DNA from: Demequina aurantiaca
GTDB taxonomy: Bacteria; Actinomycetota; Actinomycetes; Actinomycetales; Demequinaceae
DNA length: 64,000 nucleotides
Direction: 5' to 3'
Assembly (NCBI RefSeq): GCF_000975135.1
Contig: NZ_BBRF01000002.1
Coordinates: forward strand, 1 to 64,000
Part shown: piece by piece, positions 26,701 to 37,358 of the stretch
Layout: every line of letters begins with the position of its first letter
Numbering within the stretch: the stretch's first letter is position 1
Translations under genes and position numbers: made by a program
The notes under the pieces: model-generated
What the model saw: only the letters and a program-made list of their open reading frames with translations
What the model was told of the DNA's origin: nothing
The model's database searches: none

Positions 26701-26757
26701 CCATGCGAGGCGGATTGCGAGAGTCGCCTCACCACATCACACTCAATGGGAGAGAAG

Positions 26758-28599
26758 ATGGCACAGGCCCCGGCCCCCAAGCCGTCCGCGATCAGCGCGA
26801 CAGCTACCCAGGCACGACCAGCCACCACGACGCAGGCGCGTGGCGGCGGCGAGGAGATGAGCGGCGCGCAGTCGCTCATTCGCTCGCTTGAGCGCGCGGG
26901 TGCTACCGACATCTTTGGACTCCCGGGCGGCGCAATCCTCCCGGCCTACGATCCGCTGATGGACTCCACCATCCTGCGTCACGTGCTGGTGCGCCACGAG
27001 CAGGGTGCCGGTCACGCCGCACAAGGCTACGCCCACGCCACCGGCCGTCCCGGTGTCTGCATCGCAACGTCGGGACCGGGGGCCACCAACCTGGTGACGC
27101 CAATCGCCGATGCCAACATGGACTCGATCCCGCTGGTCGCCATCACCGGCCAGGTGGCAGCCGGCAGCATCGGCACCGACGCCTTCCAGGAGGCGGACAT
27201 CGTGGGCATCACGCAGCCCATCACCAAGCACAACATGCTGGTGACGGACCCGGCCGACATCCCGCGTGCGATCGCCGAGGCTTTCTACATTGCCACCAAC
27301 GGCCGCCCGGGTCCCGTGCTCGTGGACGTCACGAAGTCGGCTATGCAGTCACAGACCGTGTTCAACTGGCCGGACAAGATTGAGCTTCCCGGCTTCAACT
27401 CCGGCGCCAAGCCCCACTCGAAGACAGTGCAGGAGGCCGCGCGCCTGCTCGCGACCTCTCGCAAGCCCGTGCTGTACGTCGGTGGCGGCGTGATCCGCTC
27501 CGGTGCATCGGAGGGCCTGCTCAAGCTCGCCAACCTGTCAGGCGCGGCCGTCGTGACGACGCTGATGGCCCGCGGTGCGCTGCCCGACAGCCACCCGCAG
27601 AACCTGGGAATGCCGGGCATGCACGGCACCGTGCCCGCCGTCGCCGCCCTGCAGAACGCCGACCTGGTGGTCTCGCTGGGAGCGCGCTTCGACGACCGCG
27701 TGACCGGAAATCTGGACTCGTTCGCGCCGCTGGCGACCATCGTCCACGCAGACATCGACCCCGCGGAGATCGGCAAGAACCGCCACGCGGACGTGCCGAT
27801 CGTGGGTGACCTCAAGGACGTGTTCGCCGACCTGGTGCCTGCCCTTGCCGAGGAGCACATCAAGCACGGCAAGCCGGACCTTGAGGGGTGGTGGAAGCAG
27901 CTCGACGAGTGGCGCACCACCTACTCGCTGGGCTACACGCCCACCGAGGACGGACTTGGTTCGCCGCAGCACGTGATCCAGCGCCTGGGCGAGATCTCCG
28001 GACCGGAGTCCATCTTTGTGGCCGGTGTGGGTCAGCACCAGATGTGGGCCAGCCAGTTCATCAAGTACGAGCGCCCCAACTCGTGGATCAACTCGGGCGG
28101 CCTAGGCACCATGGGATTCTCAGTTCCCGCAGCCATGGGCGCCAAGGTGGGCGCGCCAGATCGCACCGTCTGGTCCATCGACGGTGACGGCTGCTTCCAG
28201 ATGACTAACCAGGAGCTCGTGACCTGCGCCCTGAACGAGATCCCGATCAAGGTCGCGATCATCAACAACTCGTCGCTGGGCATGGTGCGCCAGTGGCAGA
28301 CCTTGTTCTACAACCAGCGCTACTCGAACACCGACCTCAACACCGGTCACGGCACCGCTCGCGTGCCCGACTTCGTGAAGCTGGCCGATGCCATGGGCTG
28401 CGTGGGCCTGCGTTGCGAGTCCGACGCGGACGTAGACGCCACCATCAAGCGCGCCATGGAGATCGACGACCAGCCTGTGGTCGTGGACTTCACCGTGTCG
28501 CGAGACGCGATGGTGTGGCCGATGGTTGCGTCGGGCACCAGCAACGATGAGATTCAGTACGCCAAGGGCATTGCCCCCAAGTGGGACCGTGAGGACTAG
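26758..28599 (+). CDS. ilvB: Acetolactate synthase large subunit
   Basis: A 613-residue thiamine-diphosphate enzyme that condenses pyruvate to acetolactate, or pyruvate with 2-ketobutyrate. The start at 26758 (MAQAPAP) uses GGAGAG just upstream; an ATG at 26746 lies over that site. Visible signatures are the N-terminal [12 protein letters not shown], catalytic-Glu region [16 protein letters not shown], central FAD-domain, and the ThDP motif [14 protein letters not shown] with [13 protein letters not shown]. Preceded by the leader peptide and attenuator; ilvN follows 3 nt downstream. Confidence 0.96.
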   Translation: MAQAPAPKPSAISATATQARPATTTQARGGGEEMSGAQSLIRSLERAGATDIFGLPGGAILPAYDPLMDSTILRHVLVRHEQGAGHAAQGYAHATGRPGVCIATSGPGATNLVTPIADANMDSIPLVAITGQVAAGSIGTDAFQEADIVGITQPITKHNMLVTDPADIPRAIAEAFYIATNGRPGPVLVDVTKSAMQSQTVFNWPDKIELPGFNSGAKPHSKTVQEAARLLATSRKPVLYVGGGVIRSGASEGLLKLANLSGAAVVTTLMARGALPDSHPQNLGMPGMHGTVPAVAALQNADLVVSLGARFDDRVTGNLDSFAPLATIVHADIDPAEIGKNRHADVPIVGDLKDVFADLVPALAEEHIKHGKPDLEGWWKQLDEWRTTYSLGYTPTEDGLGSPQHVIQRLGEISGPESIFVAGVGQHQMWASQFIKYERPNSWINSGGLGTMGFSVPAAMGAKVGAPDRTVWSIDGDGCFQMTNQELVTCALNEIPIKVAIINNSSLGMVRQWQTLFYNQRYSNTDLNTGHGTARVPDFVKLADAMGCVGLRCESDADVDATIKRAMEIDDQPVVVDFTVSRDAMVWPMVASGTSNDEIQYAKGIAPKWDRED

Positions 28600-28602
28600 A
28601 CC

Positions 28603-29142
28603 ATGACGGACAAGCACACTCTCTCCGTACTCGTTGAGAACAAGCCCGGCGTGCTCGCGCGCGTCTCCGGCCTGTTTTCGCGACGTGCCTTCAACATTCA
28701 TTCGCTGGCAGTGGGCCCCACCGAGCACCCCGAGATCTCACGCATCACCGTGGTCGTGGACGTGGATGAGCTTCCGCTCGAACAGGTCACCAAGCAGCTG
28801 AATAAGTTGATCCACGTGCTCAAGATCGTGGAGCTCGAGCGCGATAGGTCAGTTCAGCGCGAATTGCTGCTCGTGAAGCTTCGTGCGGATGCACGCCAGC
28901 GCACCGAGATCCTGCAGGTCGTGGAGCTATTCCGTGCCAAGGTCGTCGATGTCGCAACCGACTCCTTGGTCGTCGAGGCCGTCGGCACCCCTGAAAAACT
29001 TGAGGCGCTGCTTGCGGCCCTCGCGCCCCATGACATTCGCGAGATTGTTCAGTCGGGCACCGTCGCGATTGGCCGCGGCTCACGTTCCATCACGGAGCGC
29101 GCGCTCGACCGTAACCACGGACTTATTCACAACGCTAGCTAG
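28603..29142 (+). CDS. ilvN: Acetolactate synthase small (regulatory) subunit
   Basis: A 179-residue ACT-domain protein (residues 4-75: HTLSVLVENKPGVLARVSGLFSRRAFNI...) with the IlvN C-terminal domain. It binds valine and sets feedback inhibition of the IlvB-IlvN holoenzyme. Spacing to ilvB is 3 nt, so the two are co-translated. The 13-mer CCACAGCATCGGC lies 17 nt after its stop. Confidence 0.95.
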   Translation: MTDKHTLSVLVENKPGVLARVSGLFSRRAFNIHSLAVGPTEHPEISRITVVVDVDELPLEQVTKQLNKLIHVLKIVELERDRSVQRELLLVKLRADARQRTEILQVVELFRAKVVDVATDSLVVEAVGTPEKLEALLAALAPHDIREIVQSGTVAIGRGSRSITERALDRNHGLIHNAS

Positions 29143-29179
29143 CGCTACCGCTGAGGGGGCCACAGCATCGGCCGCCTGA

Positions 29180-30268
<1,089 letters not shown>

Positions 30269-30279
30269 AAGGTATCTCT

Positions 30280-31320
30280 GTGACCAACTACCGCCTTGCA
30301 GTAATTGCTGGAGACGGCATCGGACCCGAGGTCGTAGCGGAGGGGCTCAAGTGCCTCTCCGCCGCGACCGAGGGCACCGAAATCTCGTTCGAGACGACCG
30401 ACTTTGACCTGGGTGCCAAGCGTTGGCACGCGACGGGCGACACGCTCACGGACATCGACCTCGAGGCCATCCGTGGCCACGATGTGATTCTGCTGGGTGC
30501 GATCGGTGACCCGTCCGTGCCCTCCGGCACGCTCGAGCGTGGGGTACTGCTGCCGCTGCGCTTCGCCCTAGACCAGTACGTGAACCTGCGTCCCTCGCGC
30601 CTGTACCCGGGCGAAGTGTCACCACTGCGTGACGTCGATTCGGTGGACTTTGTGGTGGTGCGTGAAGGCACCGAGGGACCGTACGTGGGCAACGGCGGCG
30701 CGCTGCGCGTCGATACGCCTCACGAGATCGCGACCGAGGTTTCCATCAACACGCGTCACGGTGTGGAGCGCGTGGTTCGCTACGCGTTCGGCGTGGCTCA
30801 GGGGCGCGAGCGCAAGCAGCTGACCCTGGTTCACAAGCACAACGTGCTGGTGAACGCCGGCCACCTGTGGCGTCGCACCGTCGAGGCCGTCGCGTCAGAG
30901 TTCCCGGACGTGACCTGGGACTACCTGCACATTGACGCCGCGACCATCGTCATGACCACCAACCCGGCCAAGTTTGACGTCATTGTGACGGACAACCTGT
31001 TCGGCGACATCCTGACCGACCAGGCGGCAGCCATCTCTGGCGGCATCGGCCTGGCGGCGTCCGGAAACATCAACGCAGACAAGACAGCACCGTCGATGTT
31101 CGAGCCCGTTCACGGCTCGGCCCCCGACATCGCCGGTAAGGGCATCGCGGATCCGTCCGCGACGGTTCTGTCCGTGGCGATGCTGCTGGACTTCCTTGGC
31201 TACGCGGAGCTCGCTGCAAAGGTTGAGGGCGCTGTGGCGGCCGATGCTGCGGCGAAGGATGGTTCGGCACGTTCCACCAGCGAGGTCGGCGACGCCCTCG
31301 CAGCCCGCATTCGCGGTTAG
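30280..31320 (+). CDS. leuB: 3-isopropylmalate dehydrogenase
   Basis: A 346-residue GTG-started enzyme of the beta-decarboxylating dehydrogenase family ([11 protein letters not shown] at the N-terminus; [18 protein letters not shown] and [18 protein letters not shown] near the C-terminus). It makes 2-ketoisocaproate in leucine synthesis. It starts 11 nt after ilvC and is probably in the same transcription unit. leuA, leuC and leuD are not in the window. Confidence 0.95.
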   Translation: MTNYRLAVIAGDGIGPEVVAEGLKCLSAATEGTEISFETTDFDLGAKRWHATGDTLTDIDLEAIRGHDVILLGAIGDPSVPSGTLERGVLLPLRFALDQYVNLRPSRLYPGEVSPLRDVDSVDFVVVREGTEGPYVGNGGALRVDTPHEIATEVSINTRHGVERVVRYAFGVAQGRERKQLTLVHKHNVLVNAGHLWRRTVEAVASEFPDVTWDYLHIDAATIVMTTNPAKFDVIVTDNLFGDILTDQAAAISGGIGLAASGNINADKTAPSMFEPVHGSAPDIAGKGIADPSATVLSVAMLLDFLGYAELAAKVEGAVAADAAAKDGSARSTSEVGDALAARIRG

Positions 31321-31334
31321 TTTTTTTCATCGCC

Positions 31335-31389
31335 CTGGCGGTACATGAGTGCGGTTTTCGGACCGAATTCAGCACTCATGTACCGCCAG
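31335..31389. repeat. 18-bp perfect inverted repeat between leuB and ilvE
   Basis: Arms CTGGCGGTACATGAGTGC (31335-31352) and exact reverse complement (31372-31389) around a 19-nt loop that itself contains TTCGG-A-CCGAA. It begins 14 nt after the leuB stop. A run of seven T precedes it, not follows it, so on the plus strand it is not a standard terminator; it may be a REP-like element, a processing site or a bidirectional signal. Confidence 0.85.
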
Positions 31390-31417
31390 CGCGCAACATC
31401 TTTGAGAAAGGCCCGAC

Positions 31418-32581
31418 ATGAGCACCGAAACACCCGCTCTTGGATTTGGCGGCACGGCATCCGAAGGCCCCGTGCCCTCGGCATCGGCGCCCTCCGCAGT
31501 CGAGGCCTTTGAGGTACAGCTCAATCCCGCGCCGCAGTCCGTGGCGCAGCGCGAGGCCGCGCTTGCCGACTTGAATTTTGGCACGCAGTTCACGGACCAC
31601 ATGGCGCGCGCCCAGTGGCGGACCGGAACCGGCTGGCTCGACCGCCGTGTCGAGGCCTATGGCCCGCTGTCGCTGGATCCAGCAGCCGCGGTGCTGCACT
31701 ACGGCCAGGAAATCTTTGAGGGCCTGAAGGCCTACCGCTGGGCCGATGGCTCGGTGTGGGTATTCCGCCCGGAAGCCAATGCTGCGCGCTTCAACAAGTC
31801 TGCACAGCGCTTGGCGCTCCCGCAGTTGCACGTCGACGACTTCATTGGGTCCATCGAGGCCCTGGTGCGCACAGACCTGGACTGGGTGCCGGACTCCGAG
31901 GAGTCCTCGCTCTACCTGCGCCCGTTCATGTTCGCGTCCGAGGCATTCCTCGGCGTGCGCCCCGCCAACCAGGTCGACTACTTGTTGATTGCGTCTCCCG
32001 TGGGCCCGTACTTCACCGGTGGTGTGAAGCCCGTGTCGATCTGGGTCGCACAGGGCTACCACCGCGCGGGCCCTGGCGGCACCGGCGACGCCAAGTGCGG
32101 CGGCAACTATGCTGCCTCGCTGTTGCCGCAGATGCAGGCGGCGGAGAACGGCTGCCAGCAGGTGCTGTTCCTCGACGCCAAGGAAGATCGTTACCTGGAC
32201 GAGCTGGGCGGCATGAATGTGTTCGTGGTGCGCCGCGATGGCACCGTAGAAACCCCACGCCTGACCGGCACCATTCTTGAGGGCATCACCAGGTCCTCCG
32301 TCATCACGCAGCTCGAAGACTCGGGTCGCAAGGTGCTGGAGAAGGACATCACGCTCGACGAGGTGCGTTCCGGAATCGAATCCGGCGACGTGGTCGAGGT
32401 CTTCGCGTGCGGTACCGCCGCCGTGGTCACGCCCGTGGGCCGCCTCGCGTCGCCCGACTTTGACGTGACCATCAACGATGGAGAGGCCGGCGACGTCACG
32501 ATGGCGATCCGCGCCGCGCTCACCGACATTCAGTACGGCCGCGCCGCGGACACGTACGGCTGGATGCGCCGCGTCGCGTGA
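31418..32581 (+). CDS. ilvE: Branched-chain amino acid aminotransferase
   Basis: A 387-residue fold-type IV PLP aminotransferase that transfers the amino group from glutamate to the keto acids of Val, Leu and Ile. The PLP-binding Lys is in GTGDAKCGGNYAAS; other family motifs are YGQEIFEGLKAYR, LYLRPFM and EELGGMNVF-like (DELGGMNVFVV). A ribosome-binding site (GAGAAAGG) precedes the ATG at 31418. It is separated from leuB by the 18-bp inverted repeat. A second, clearly paralogous gene lies at 36241-37341. Confidence 0.95.
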   Translation: MSTETPALGFGGTASEGPVPSASAPSAVEAFEVQLNPAPQSVAQREAALADLNFGTQFTDHMARAQWRTGTGWLDRRVEAYGPLSLDPAAAVLHYGQEIFEGLKAYRWADGSVWVFRPEANAARFNKSAQRLALPQLHVDDFIGSIEALVRTDLDWVPDSEESSLYLRPFMFASEAFLGVRPANQVDYLLIASPVGPYFTGGVKPVSIWVAQGYHRAGPGGTGDAKCGGNYAASLLPQMQAAENGCQQVLFLDAKEDRYLDELGGMNVFVVRRDGTVETPRLTGTILEGITRSSVITQLEDSGRKVLEKDITLDEVRSGIESGDVVEVFACGTAAVVTPVGRLASPDFDVTINDGEAGDVTMAIRAALTDIQYGRAADTYGWMRRVA

Positions 32582-32636
32582 CTCAAAGTCCAGAGACGTC
32601 ATTCTGGGTGCGACTTGATGCGGATGTGCAGCCCAA

Positions 32637-33362
32637 GTGAACATCGCATCCTTCTTTTCTGATCTCTGGGCGGACGTGACGACTCAGGTGGTGGCGGTGC
32701 CGGTGACAGCGCTGTGGCCGCTCGCCGCGGTGGTGGTCTGCCTGGTCGTTCCGCTGTTGTGGCATGTAACGCGCCATGTGGTGACCATCGCGCACGAGGC
32801 TGGCCACGCGCTCGTCGCGGCATTGCTGGGGCGTGAGGTGCGCGGTATTCGGCTTCACGGGGACACGTCGGGGCTGACCACGCATGCGGGCTCTTCCAAG
32901 AGGGTCCCCTTGGCTCTGGTGGCGTTCGCCGGGTACCCGGCGCCGGCCGTGCTCGGGCTAGGTGCGGCCGCGTTGCTCGGCGCCGGATACGCCTACGCGT
33001 TGTTGTGGATCGTGGTCGTCGTGCTCGTTCTGGTGCTCGTACAGATCCGCAACGTCTATGGATACCTCGTCATGGTCCTGGCCGTCGGAGGGTTTGGTTG
33101 GCTGGCGTGGTCCGCGCCCGACGCGTGGCGGGTGGGAGTTGCCTACGGTGTGGCGTGGCTTTTGCTGCTCGGCGCGGTGCGAGCGGTGGTCGAGTTGAGT
33201 AGGTCGCGGCGAACCCCCGCAGGCAGGGGATCGGATGCTGATGCGCTCGCCCGAGTGACCCGGGTGGCCGGAGCTGTTTGGGTGGGGGTGTTTTGGCTCG
33301 TGACCGTGGCGTGTGCCGGGGCAGGAGCATGGCTGATGCTCGGCCAGGTGTTCGGCACTTAG
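32637..33362 (+). CDS. M50-type membrane metallopeptidase
   Basis: A 241-residue membrane protein with the zinc motif HEAGH in IAHEAGHALVAALLG (about residue 53) and about five hydrophobic segments. This matches M50-family peptidases of the short actinobacterial type. GTG start at 32637; no clear ribosome-binding site. It lies 55 nt after ilvE, but a functional link with amino acid synthesis is not evident. Confidence 0.85.
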   Translation: MNIASFFSDLWADVTTQVVAVPVTALWPLAAVVVCLVVPLLWHVTRHVVTIAHEAGHALVAALLGREVRGIRLHGDTSGLTTHAGSSKRVPLALVAFAGYPAPAVLGLGAAALLGAGYAYALLWIVVVVLVLVLVQIRNVYGYLVMVLAVGGFGWLAWSAPDAWRVGVAYGVAWLLLLGAVRAVVELSRSRRTPAGRGSDADALARVTRVAGAVWVGVFWLVTVACAGAGAWLMLGQVFGT

Positions 33363-33410
33363 GAGACCGAGAGTTTCGCCCCAGTGTAATTCGGGACGTA
33401 GGTCCCCCTA

Positions 33411-33437
33411 CTAACCTACGGTGCCGTAGGTTAGACT
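33411..33437 (+). promoter_or_regulatory. TetR-type operator and -10 box of the acyl-CoA synthetase gene
   Basis: A perfect inverted repeat with 11-bp arms (CTAACCTACGG and its complement) and a 2-bp centre covers 33411-33434. The right arm runs into a -10 element TAGACT (33432-33437) located 5 nt before the ATG, so the mRNA is probably leaderless and a bound repressor would cover the promoter. Such long symmetrical sites before fatty-acid genes are usual for TetR-family regulators; the regulator gene is not in the window. Confidence 0.8.
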
Positions 33438-33442
33438 GTGGC

Positions 33443-35248
33443 ATGGCCCAATTAGAGATGTCGTCGCCTGGACTAGCTCAACTAGACGACCACCTGCACC
33501 TGACCGCGATGCTCGACGAGCGCGCGGCGAGCAACCCCGAGCATGCGTTTGCCGAGGTCAAGGGCGCTAGTGACGACTGGACGTCGGTCTCGCTGGCTGA
33601 ATTCCGCGCCCAGGTTCGCGCCGTTGCCAAGGGGCTCGTCGCATCGGGCATGAACGTAGGCGACCGCGTCGGCGTGGTAGGGGATACCCGCATCGAGTGG
33701 TCGGTCGTGGACTTCGCGATCTTCGCAGCCGGTGGCGTGAGCGTGCCGATCTATCCGTCGTCGTCTGCGTCTCAGGTCGCATGGATTGTGGAGGATGCCG
33801 GGGTCAAAATTGCTGTCGCCGAGTCCGCCGAGCAGAGGGACACGTTCGCGGGGCTCGCGACTGCGCCCACGACGTTCGCGCTTGATGAATCCGGCATGGT
33901 CGAGCTGAGCGCGCTTGGCGCGAACGTGACGGACGAGGACCTGGATGCGCGCACAGAAAACGCGGTGCTCGACGACCTGGCGACCATTATTTACACCTCC
34001 GGCACGACCGGCCGGCCCAAGGGCGCGATGTTGACGCACCGCAACCTGGTGGAGCACGCGGCGAATGTGGAACTCGACCCTGGCTTCGGTGCGTTCGTGA
34101 AGGGCGATACTCGTGTGCTGCTGTTCCTGCCGCTCGCGCACGTGTTCGCCCGGTTTGCGATGATCCTGGCACTGAGCGCTGGCTCCGTTATTGGCTACTC
34201 GCCGTCGCACAAGACCCTTGCCGCAGATATGGCCTCATTCCGTCCCACGTGGATGCCGCTCGTGCCGCGTGTGCTCGAGACGATTCTGAACCGTGCTGAC
34301 ACGTCGATGACTGGCGTGAAGAAGAGGCTGTTCCGCTGGGCGTCCGAAGTCGCTCGCGAGGCTTCCCGGGCTATGGAGACCGGGGGGGCCAGTACGTCAC
34401 TGAAGATCCGCTACACGCTGGCCGACAAACTAGTGCTCGGCAAGATCCGTCACCTCCTGGGAGGTCAGCTCGGTTACGTGCTGTCGGGTGGCGCTCGCAT
34501 GCTGCCCGATGTGGGCGACTTTTTCCGTGGAATTGGTGTCACCGTGATGCAGGGTTACGGACTGACCGAAACCTCTGCGGCCGCTACTGGTACGCAGGTC
34601 AAGGACAGCATCATGGGCACCGTCGGTCAGCCGATTGCGGGCTGCTCGGTGAAGGTCAGCGAGGACGGGGAGATCCACCTCAAGGGTGTGAACCTGTTCG
34701 CGGGCTATTGGAATGCGCCCGATGCGACGGCTTCCGTCATGTCCGATGGCTGGTTTGCGACGGGTGACCTGGGGGTCATCGAGGACGGCTCGCTGAGGAT
34801 TGTGGGACGCAAGAAAGAAATCCTGGTGCTATCGTCCGGCAAAAACGTGCAGCCCGCGGTGCTCGAGGACTTCATGCGCGCGCATCCTGCGATTCAGGAT
34901 GCCGTCGTGGTGGGCGAGGGGCGGAACTTCGTCTCCGCACTTGTCGCGCTCGACGAGGCGCTGCTCTCCGCTTGGCTGCGCGCCGAGGATCTGCCTGAAA
35001 TGAACGTCGAGGAAGCGTCGATGAACGAGCGAGTGCGCGAGCTCGTCGGCAAAGTGATTGCTGCGGCCAATGAGCAGGTCTCGAAGGCCGAGAGCATCAA
35101 GGAGTACCGGATTGTGCCCCGTGGCTTCTCCGAGGCCCGTGAGGAGTTGACGGCGTCGCTGAAGGTGCGCCGCAAGGTAGTACTCGCGCACTTCGGTGAT
35201 GTTGTTGAGGCGATCTACGCGAAGGCGAAGCCGGCGCCGCAGGAGTAG
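33443..35248 (+). CDS. Long-chain acyl-CoA synthetase (AMP-binding)
   Basis: A 601-residue ANL-superfamily ligase that activates fatty acids to acyl-AMP and then acyl-CoA. The P-loop-like motif TIIYTSGTTGRPKGAMLTH, the LPLAHVFAR segment, YGLTETSAA and the C-terminal GDLGVIEDGSLRIVGRKKEILVLSSG are all present. The ATG at 33443 is chosen over a longer frame because the operator and -10 box directly precede it. Expected to be controlled by fatty acids or acyl-CoA through the TetR-type site. Confidence 0.92.
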   Translation: MAQLEMSSPGLAQLDDHLHLTAMLDERAASNPEHAFAEVKGASDDWTSVSLAEFRAQVRAVAKGLVASGMNVGDRVGVVGDTRIEWSVVDFAIFAAGGVSVPIYPSSSASQVAWIVEDAGVKIAVAESAEQRDTFAGLATAPTTFALDESGMVELSALGANVTDEDLDARTENAVLDDLATIIYTSGTTGRPKGAMLTHRNLVEHAANVELDPGFGAFVKGDTRVLLFLPLAHVFARFAMILALSAGSVIGYSPSHKTLAADMASFRPTWMPLVPRVLETILNRADTSMTGVKKRLFRWASEVAREASRAMETGGASTSLKIRYTLADKLVLGKIRHLLGGQLGYVLSGGARMLPDVGDFFRGIGVTVMQGYGLTETSAAATGTQVKDSIMGTVGQPIAGCSVKVSEDGEIHLKGVNLFAGYWNAPDATASVMSDGWFATGDLGVIEDGSLRIVGRKKEILVLSSGKNVQPAVLEDFMRAHPAIQDAVVVGEGRNFVSALVALDEALLSAWLRAEDLPEMNVEEASMNERVRELVGKVIAAANEQVSKAESIKEYRIVPRGFSEAREELTASLKVRRKVVLAHFGDVVEAIYAKAKPAPQE

Positions 35249-35256
35249 TCAGCCCG

Positions 35257-36156
35257 TTAACTGATCGCGGACTTCTTGAACTCTCCCCAACGTCTTGCCA
35301 GTCGTTCTTCAGAAGGATGAAGCGATGGGATGGAAGGGACCGTGATTCTCGTCTTGTGTATTCGTTTCAGGGCGTGCTCAAAAACAAGGCCGCCTTCTTG
35401 GTTCAAGATTGAAGGTTCCGCATGTATTGCACCGCTGGGTGAGATGCCAATGATGTTTGAGTCATACGCATAATGATGAATTTTGCACAGTGCTAGTCCA
35501 TTTTGAATTACGGGCAAACCGTCAATCGAAGAATCCGCGTCTATATGAGCGGCATCGATAAGAGTCTCGACAGGAAGCGCACATACCGCGCACTTCGAAG
35601 CGTAGGCATCGATGACGGCGCGGCGGAAGAGTCTCTGGTGTTTCCTAACTTTGACTTCGCGTGTCGCCCAAGACCGTAGGGACTTGGCTACGGCGTTCTC
35701 GCCTCCAGTCCAATCAATTCTCTCAAGGTCCTTTCGAGCCAGCAGAACAGTGCGCTCAATGGGGTTGTTTTGAACGATTCGAACTGGGTACTCAGGCTGG
35801 TAGCGACCTCCTGCAGTTTCCCGAAAGTAGACAATGTCTACCTCAAGATCAGCAGCGCGCTGCAGTTTGCGATTGTCGCCCTCAGTTCCTCCGGCTCGAT
35901 AGTGGTACTCCCAGAGGCCGTCTCCCAACTGCTTGTCTGGATAGGGGCCATTGAGTACGGAAGTTACTGACAGCGTTGCCAAGAGCCATTTTGGATTCCA
36001 GATTCCTTTTTGCAGGTCCACGAGATGTGGGGTGGAGACGGGAAGATCGAGTTTCCTTAGATCTGCTCGCTCTGGAAACTCGTTCAAATTGTCGAGAATC
36101 ACATCGAGCGCCCCGAGAGCGAGTGTGCGAAGACGTCGATCCTCAAGTTTGTCCAT
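35257..36156 (-). CDS. HNH restriction-endonuclease-like protein, atypical base composition
   Basis: A 299-residue protein. The N-terminal half contains GDGLWEYHYRAGGTEGDNRKL and IVYFRETAGGRYQPEYPVRI-like segments typical of predicted restriction endonucleases of the COG3440 type, possibly a recognition domain for modified DNA. The C-terminal HNH region has paired cysteines (KCAVCALP) with DAAHID and LCKIHHYAYD, the H-N-H metal/catalytic core. Start ATG 36156; no clear ribosome-binding site. The gene is visibly richer in A/T and uses codons rare in its neighbours, sits alone without a methyltransferase, and lies between the acyl-CoA synthetase and a second ilvE, all pointing to acquisition. 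A modification-dependent (type IV) nuclease is the favoured guess. Confidence 0.75.
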   Translation of the reverse strand: MDKLEDRRLRTLALGALDVILDNLNEFPERADLRKLDLPVSTPHLVDLQKGIWNPKWLLATLSVTSVLNGPYPDKQLGDGLWEYHYRAGGTEGDNRKLQRAADLEVDIVYFRETAGGRYQPEYPVRIVQNNPIERTVLLARKDLERIDWTGGENAVAKSLRSWATREVKVRKHQRLFRRAVIDAYASKCAVCALPVETLIDAAHIDADSSIDGLPVIQNGLALCKIHHYAYDSNIIGISPSGAIHAEPSILNQEGGLVFEHALKRIHKTRITVPSIPSLHPSEERLARRWGEFKKSAIS

Positions 36157-36240
36157 TTGAGCAGCTTGGCAGTTAAGTTCCCTATGGACAAGAGCTGGCG
36201 CGTTTCGACCGCGTAGCACCGGCGCAGATAGGCTGGCCAG

Positions 36241-37341
36241 ATGGACAGCATCACGCCAGCCAACCAGTTCGAGGTCCGCCTCAACCCCTCCGCAGCATCG
36301 GACGACGAGCGCGTCGCCGCCATGGCCGCGCCCGCGTTTGGCGAAGTCTTCACCGACCACATGGCCCGTGCCACGTGGACCCAATCCGAAGGCTGGGGCG
36401 ACCGCCGCATCGAACCCCTGAGCGACCTGGCCCTTCACCCGGGCGCCACGATCCTGCATTACGGCCAGCAGGCGTTCGAGGGTCTCAAGGCGTACGTTCA
36501 CGAGGATCGATCCGTGTGGCTGTTCCGCCCTGAAGCGAACGCCGCCCGCTTGGCAGCATCGGCCGCCCGTATGGCCCTGCCCGCTGTGAGCGAGGAGGAT
36601 TTCCTCGCGGCGATTGAGGCCCTGGTCGCGACCGACCGCGCGTGGGTGCCCAGCGCCGCGGAATCCAGCCTCTACTTGCGTCCTTTGTTGATCGGAACCG
36701 AGCCCACGCTGAGCGTGCGCGGCTCGCAGCAGGTCGAGTTCCTCGTCATGGCGTGCCCCGTGGGCGCGTACTTCCCCAACGGCGTGAAGCCGGTCTCCAT
36801 CTGGGTCGCACAGGGGTTTCACCGGGCAGGGCCCGGCGGTACGGGCACGGCGAAGAGTGCCGGCAACTACGCCGCGAGCCTCCTGCCTCAGCAGCAGGCG
36901 CAGGACAACAACTGCCAGCAGGTGTTGTTCCTAGACGCGCGCGAGGACAGGTACATCGAGGAGCTCGGCGGGATGAACGTGTTCATCGTGCACCGCGATG
37001 GCTCAGTGCTCACCCCGCGCCTCACCGGCACCATCCTGGAGGGCGTGACGCGGTCCTCGGTCATCACACTGCTGAAGGAGTCCGGCCGCGAAGTCTCCGA
37101 GCGCGACGTCACACTTGAGGAGCTGCGCGCGGGCATCGACTCCGGCGACATCTCGGAGGTCTTCGCCTGCGGTACGGCCGCCGTGGTCACGCCGCTGGGT
37201 AGCCTCAAGTCGCCAGATTTCAATGTCGTGGTGGGCGATGGCTCCGCCGGCGACGTCACGATGGGGGTACGCGAGGCGCTCACCGATATCTACTACGGCC
37301 GCGCCGAGGACACGCACGGCTGGATGCGCCGCATCGGTTGA
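36241..37341 (+). CDS. Second branched-chain aminotransferase (IlvE paralogue)
   Basis: A 366-residue fold-type IV aminotransferase, paralogous to the IlvE at 31418-32581 over its full length (shared blocks HYGQ-FEGLKAY, FRPEANAAR, ELGGMNVF, GTILEG-TRSSVI, EVFACGTAAVVTP). The PLP Lys is kept in TAKSAGNYAAS. A -10-like TAGGCT lies about 10 nt before the ATG, suggesting its own leaderless transcript. Two BCAT genes 4.8 kb apart may mean division of labour (for example biosynthesis versus degradation or another keto acid), or simple redundancy. Confidence 0.92.
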   Translation: MDSITPANQFEVRLNPSAASDDERVAAMAAPAFGEVFTDHMARATWTQSEGWGDRRIEPLSDLALHPGATILHYGQQAFEGLKAYVHEDRSVWLFRPEANAARLAASAARMALPAVSEEDFLAAIEALVATDRAWVPSAAESSLYLRPLLIGTEPTLSVRGSQQVEFLVMACPVGAYFPNGVKPVSIWVAQGFHRAGPGGTGTAKSAGNYAASLLPQQQAQDNNCQQVLFLDAREDRYIEELGGMNVFIVHRDGSVLTPRLTGTILEGVTRSSVITLLKESGREVSERDVTLEELRAGIDSGDISEVFACGTAAVVTPLGSLKSPDFNVVVGDGSAGDVTMGVREALTDIYYGRAEDTHGWMRRIG

Positions 37342-37358
37342 TTGGTGCTGCGCGTTGG

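Noticed and set aside
31376..32644. A 422-codon minus-strand frame opposite ilvE and a similar one opposite the second ilvE extending the HNH gene upstream
   Set aside because: Both are antisense shadows of the aminotransferase genes; the HNH protein starts at 36156, outside the shadow.
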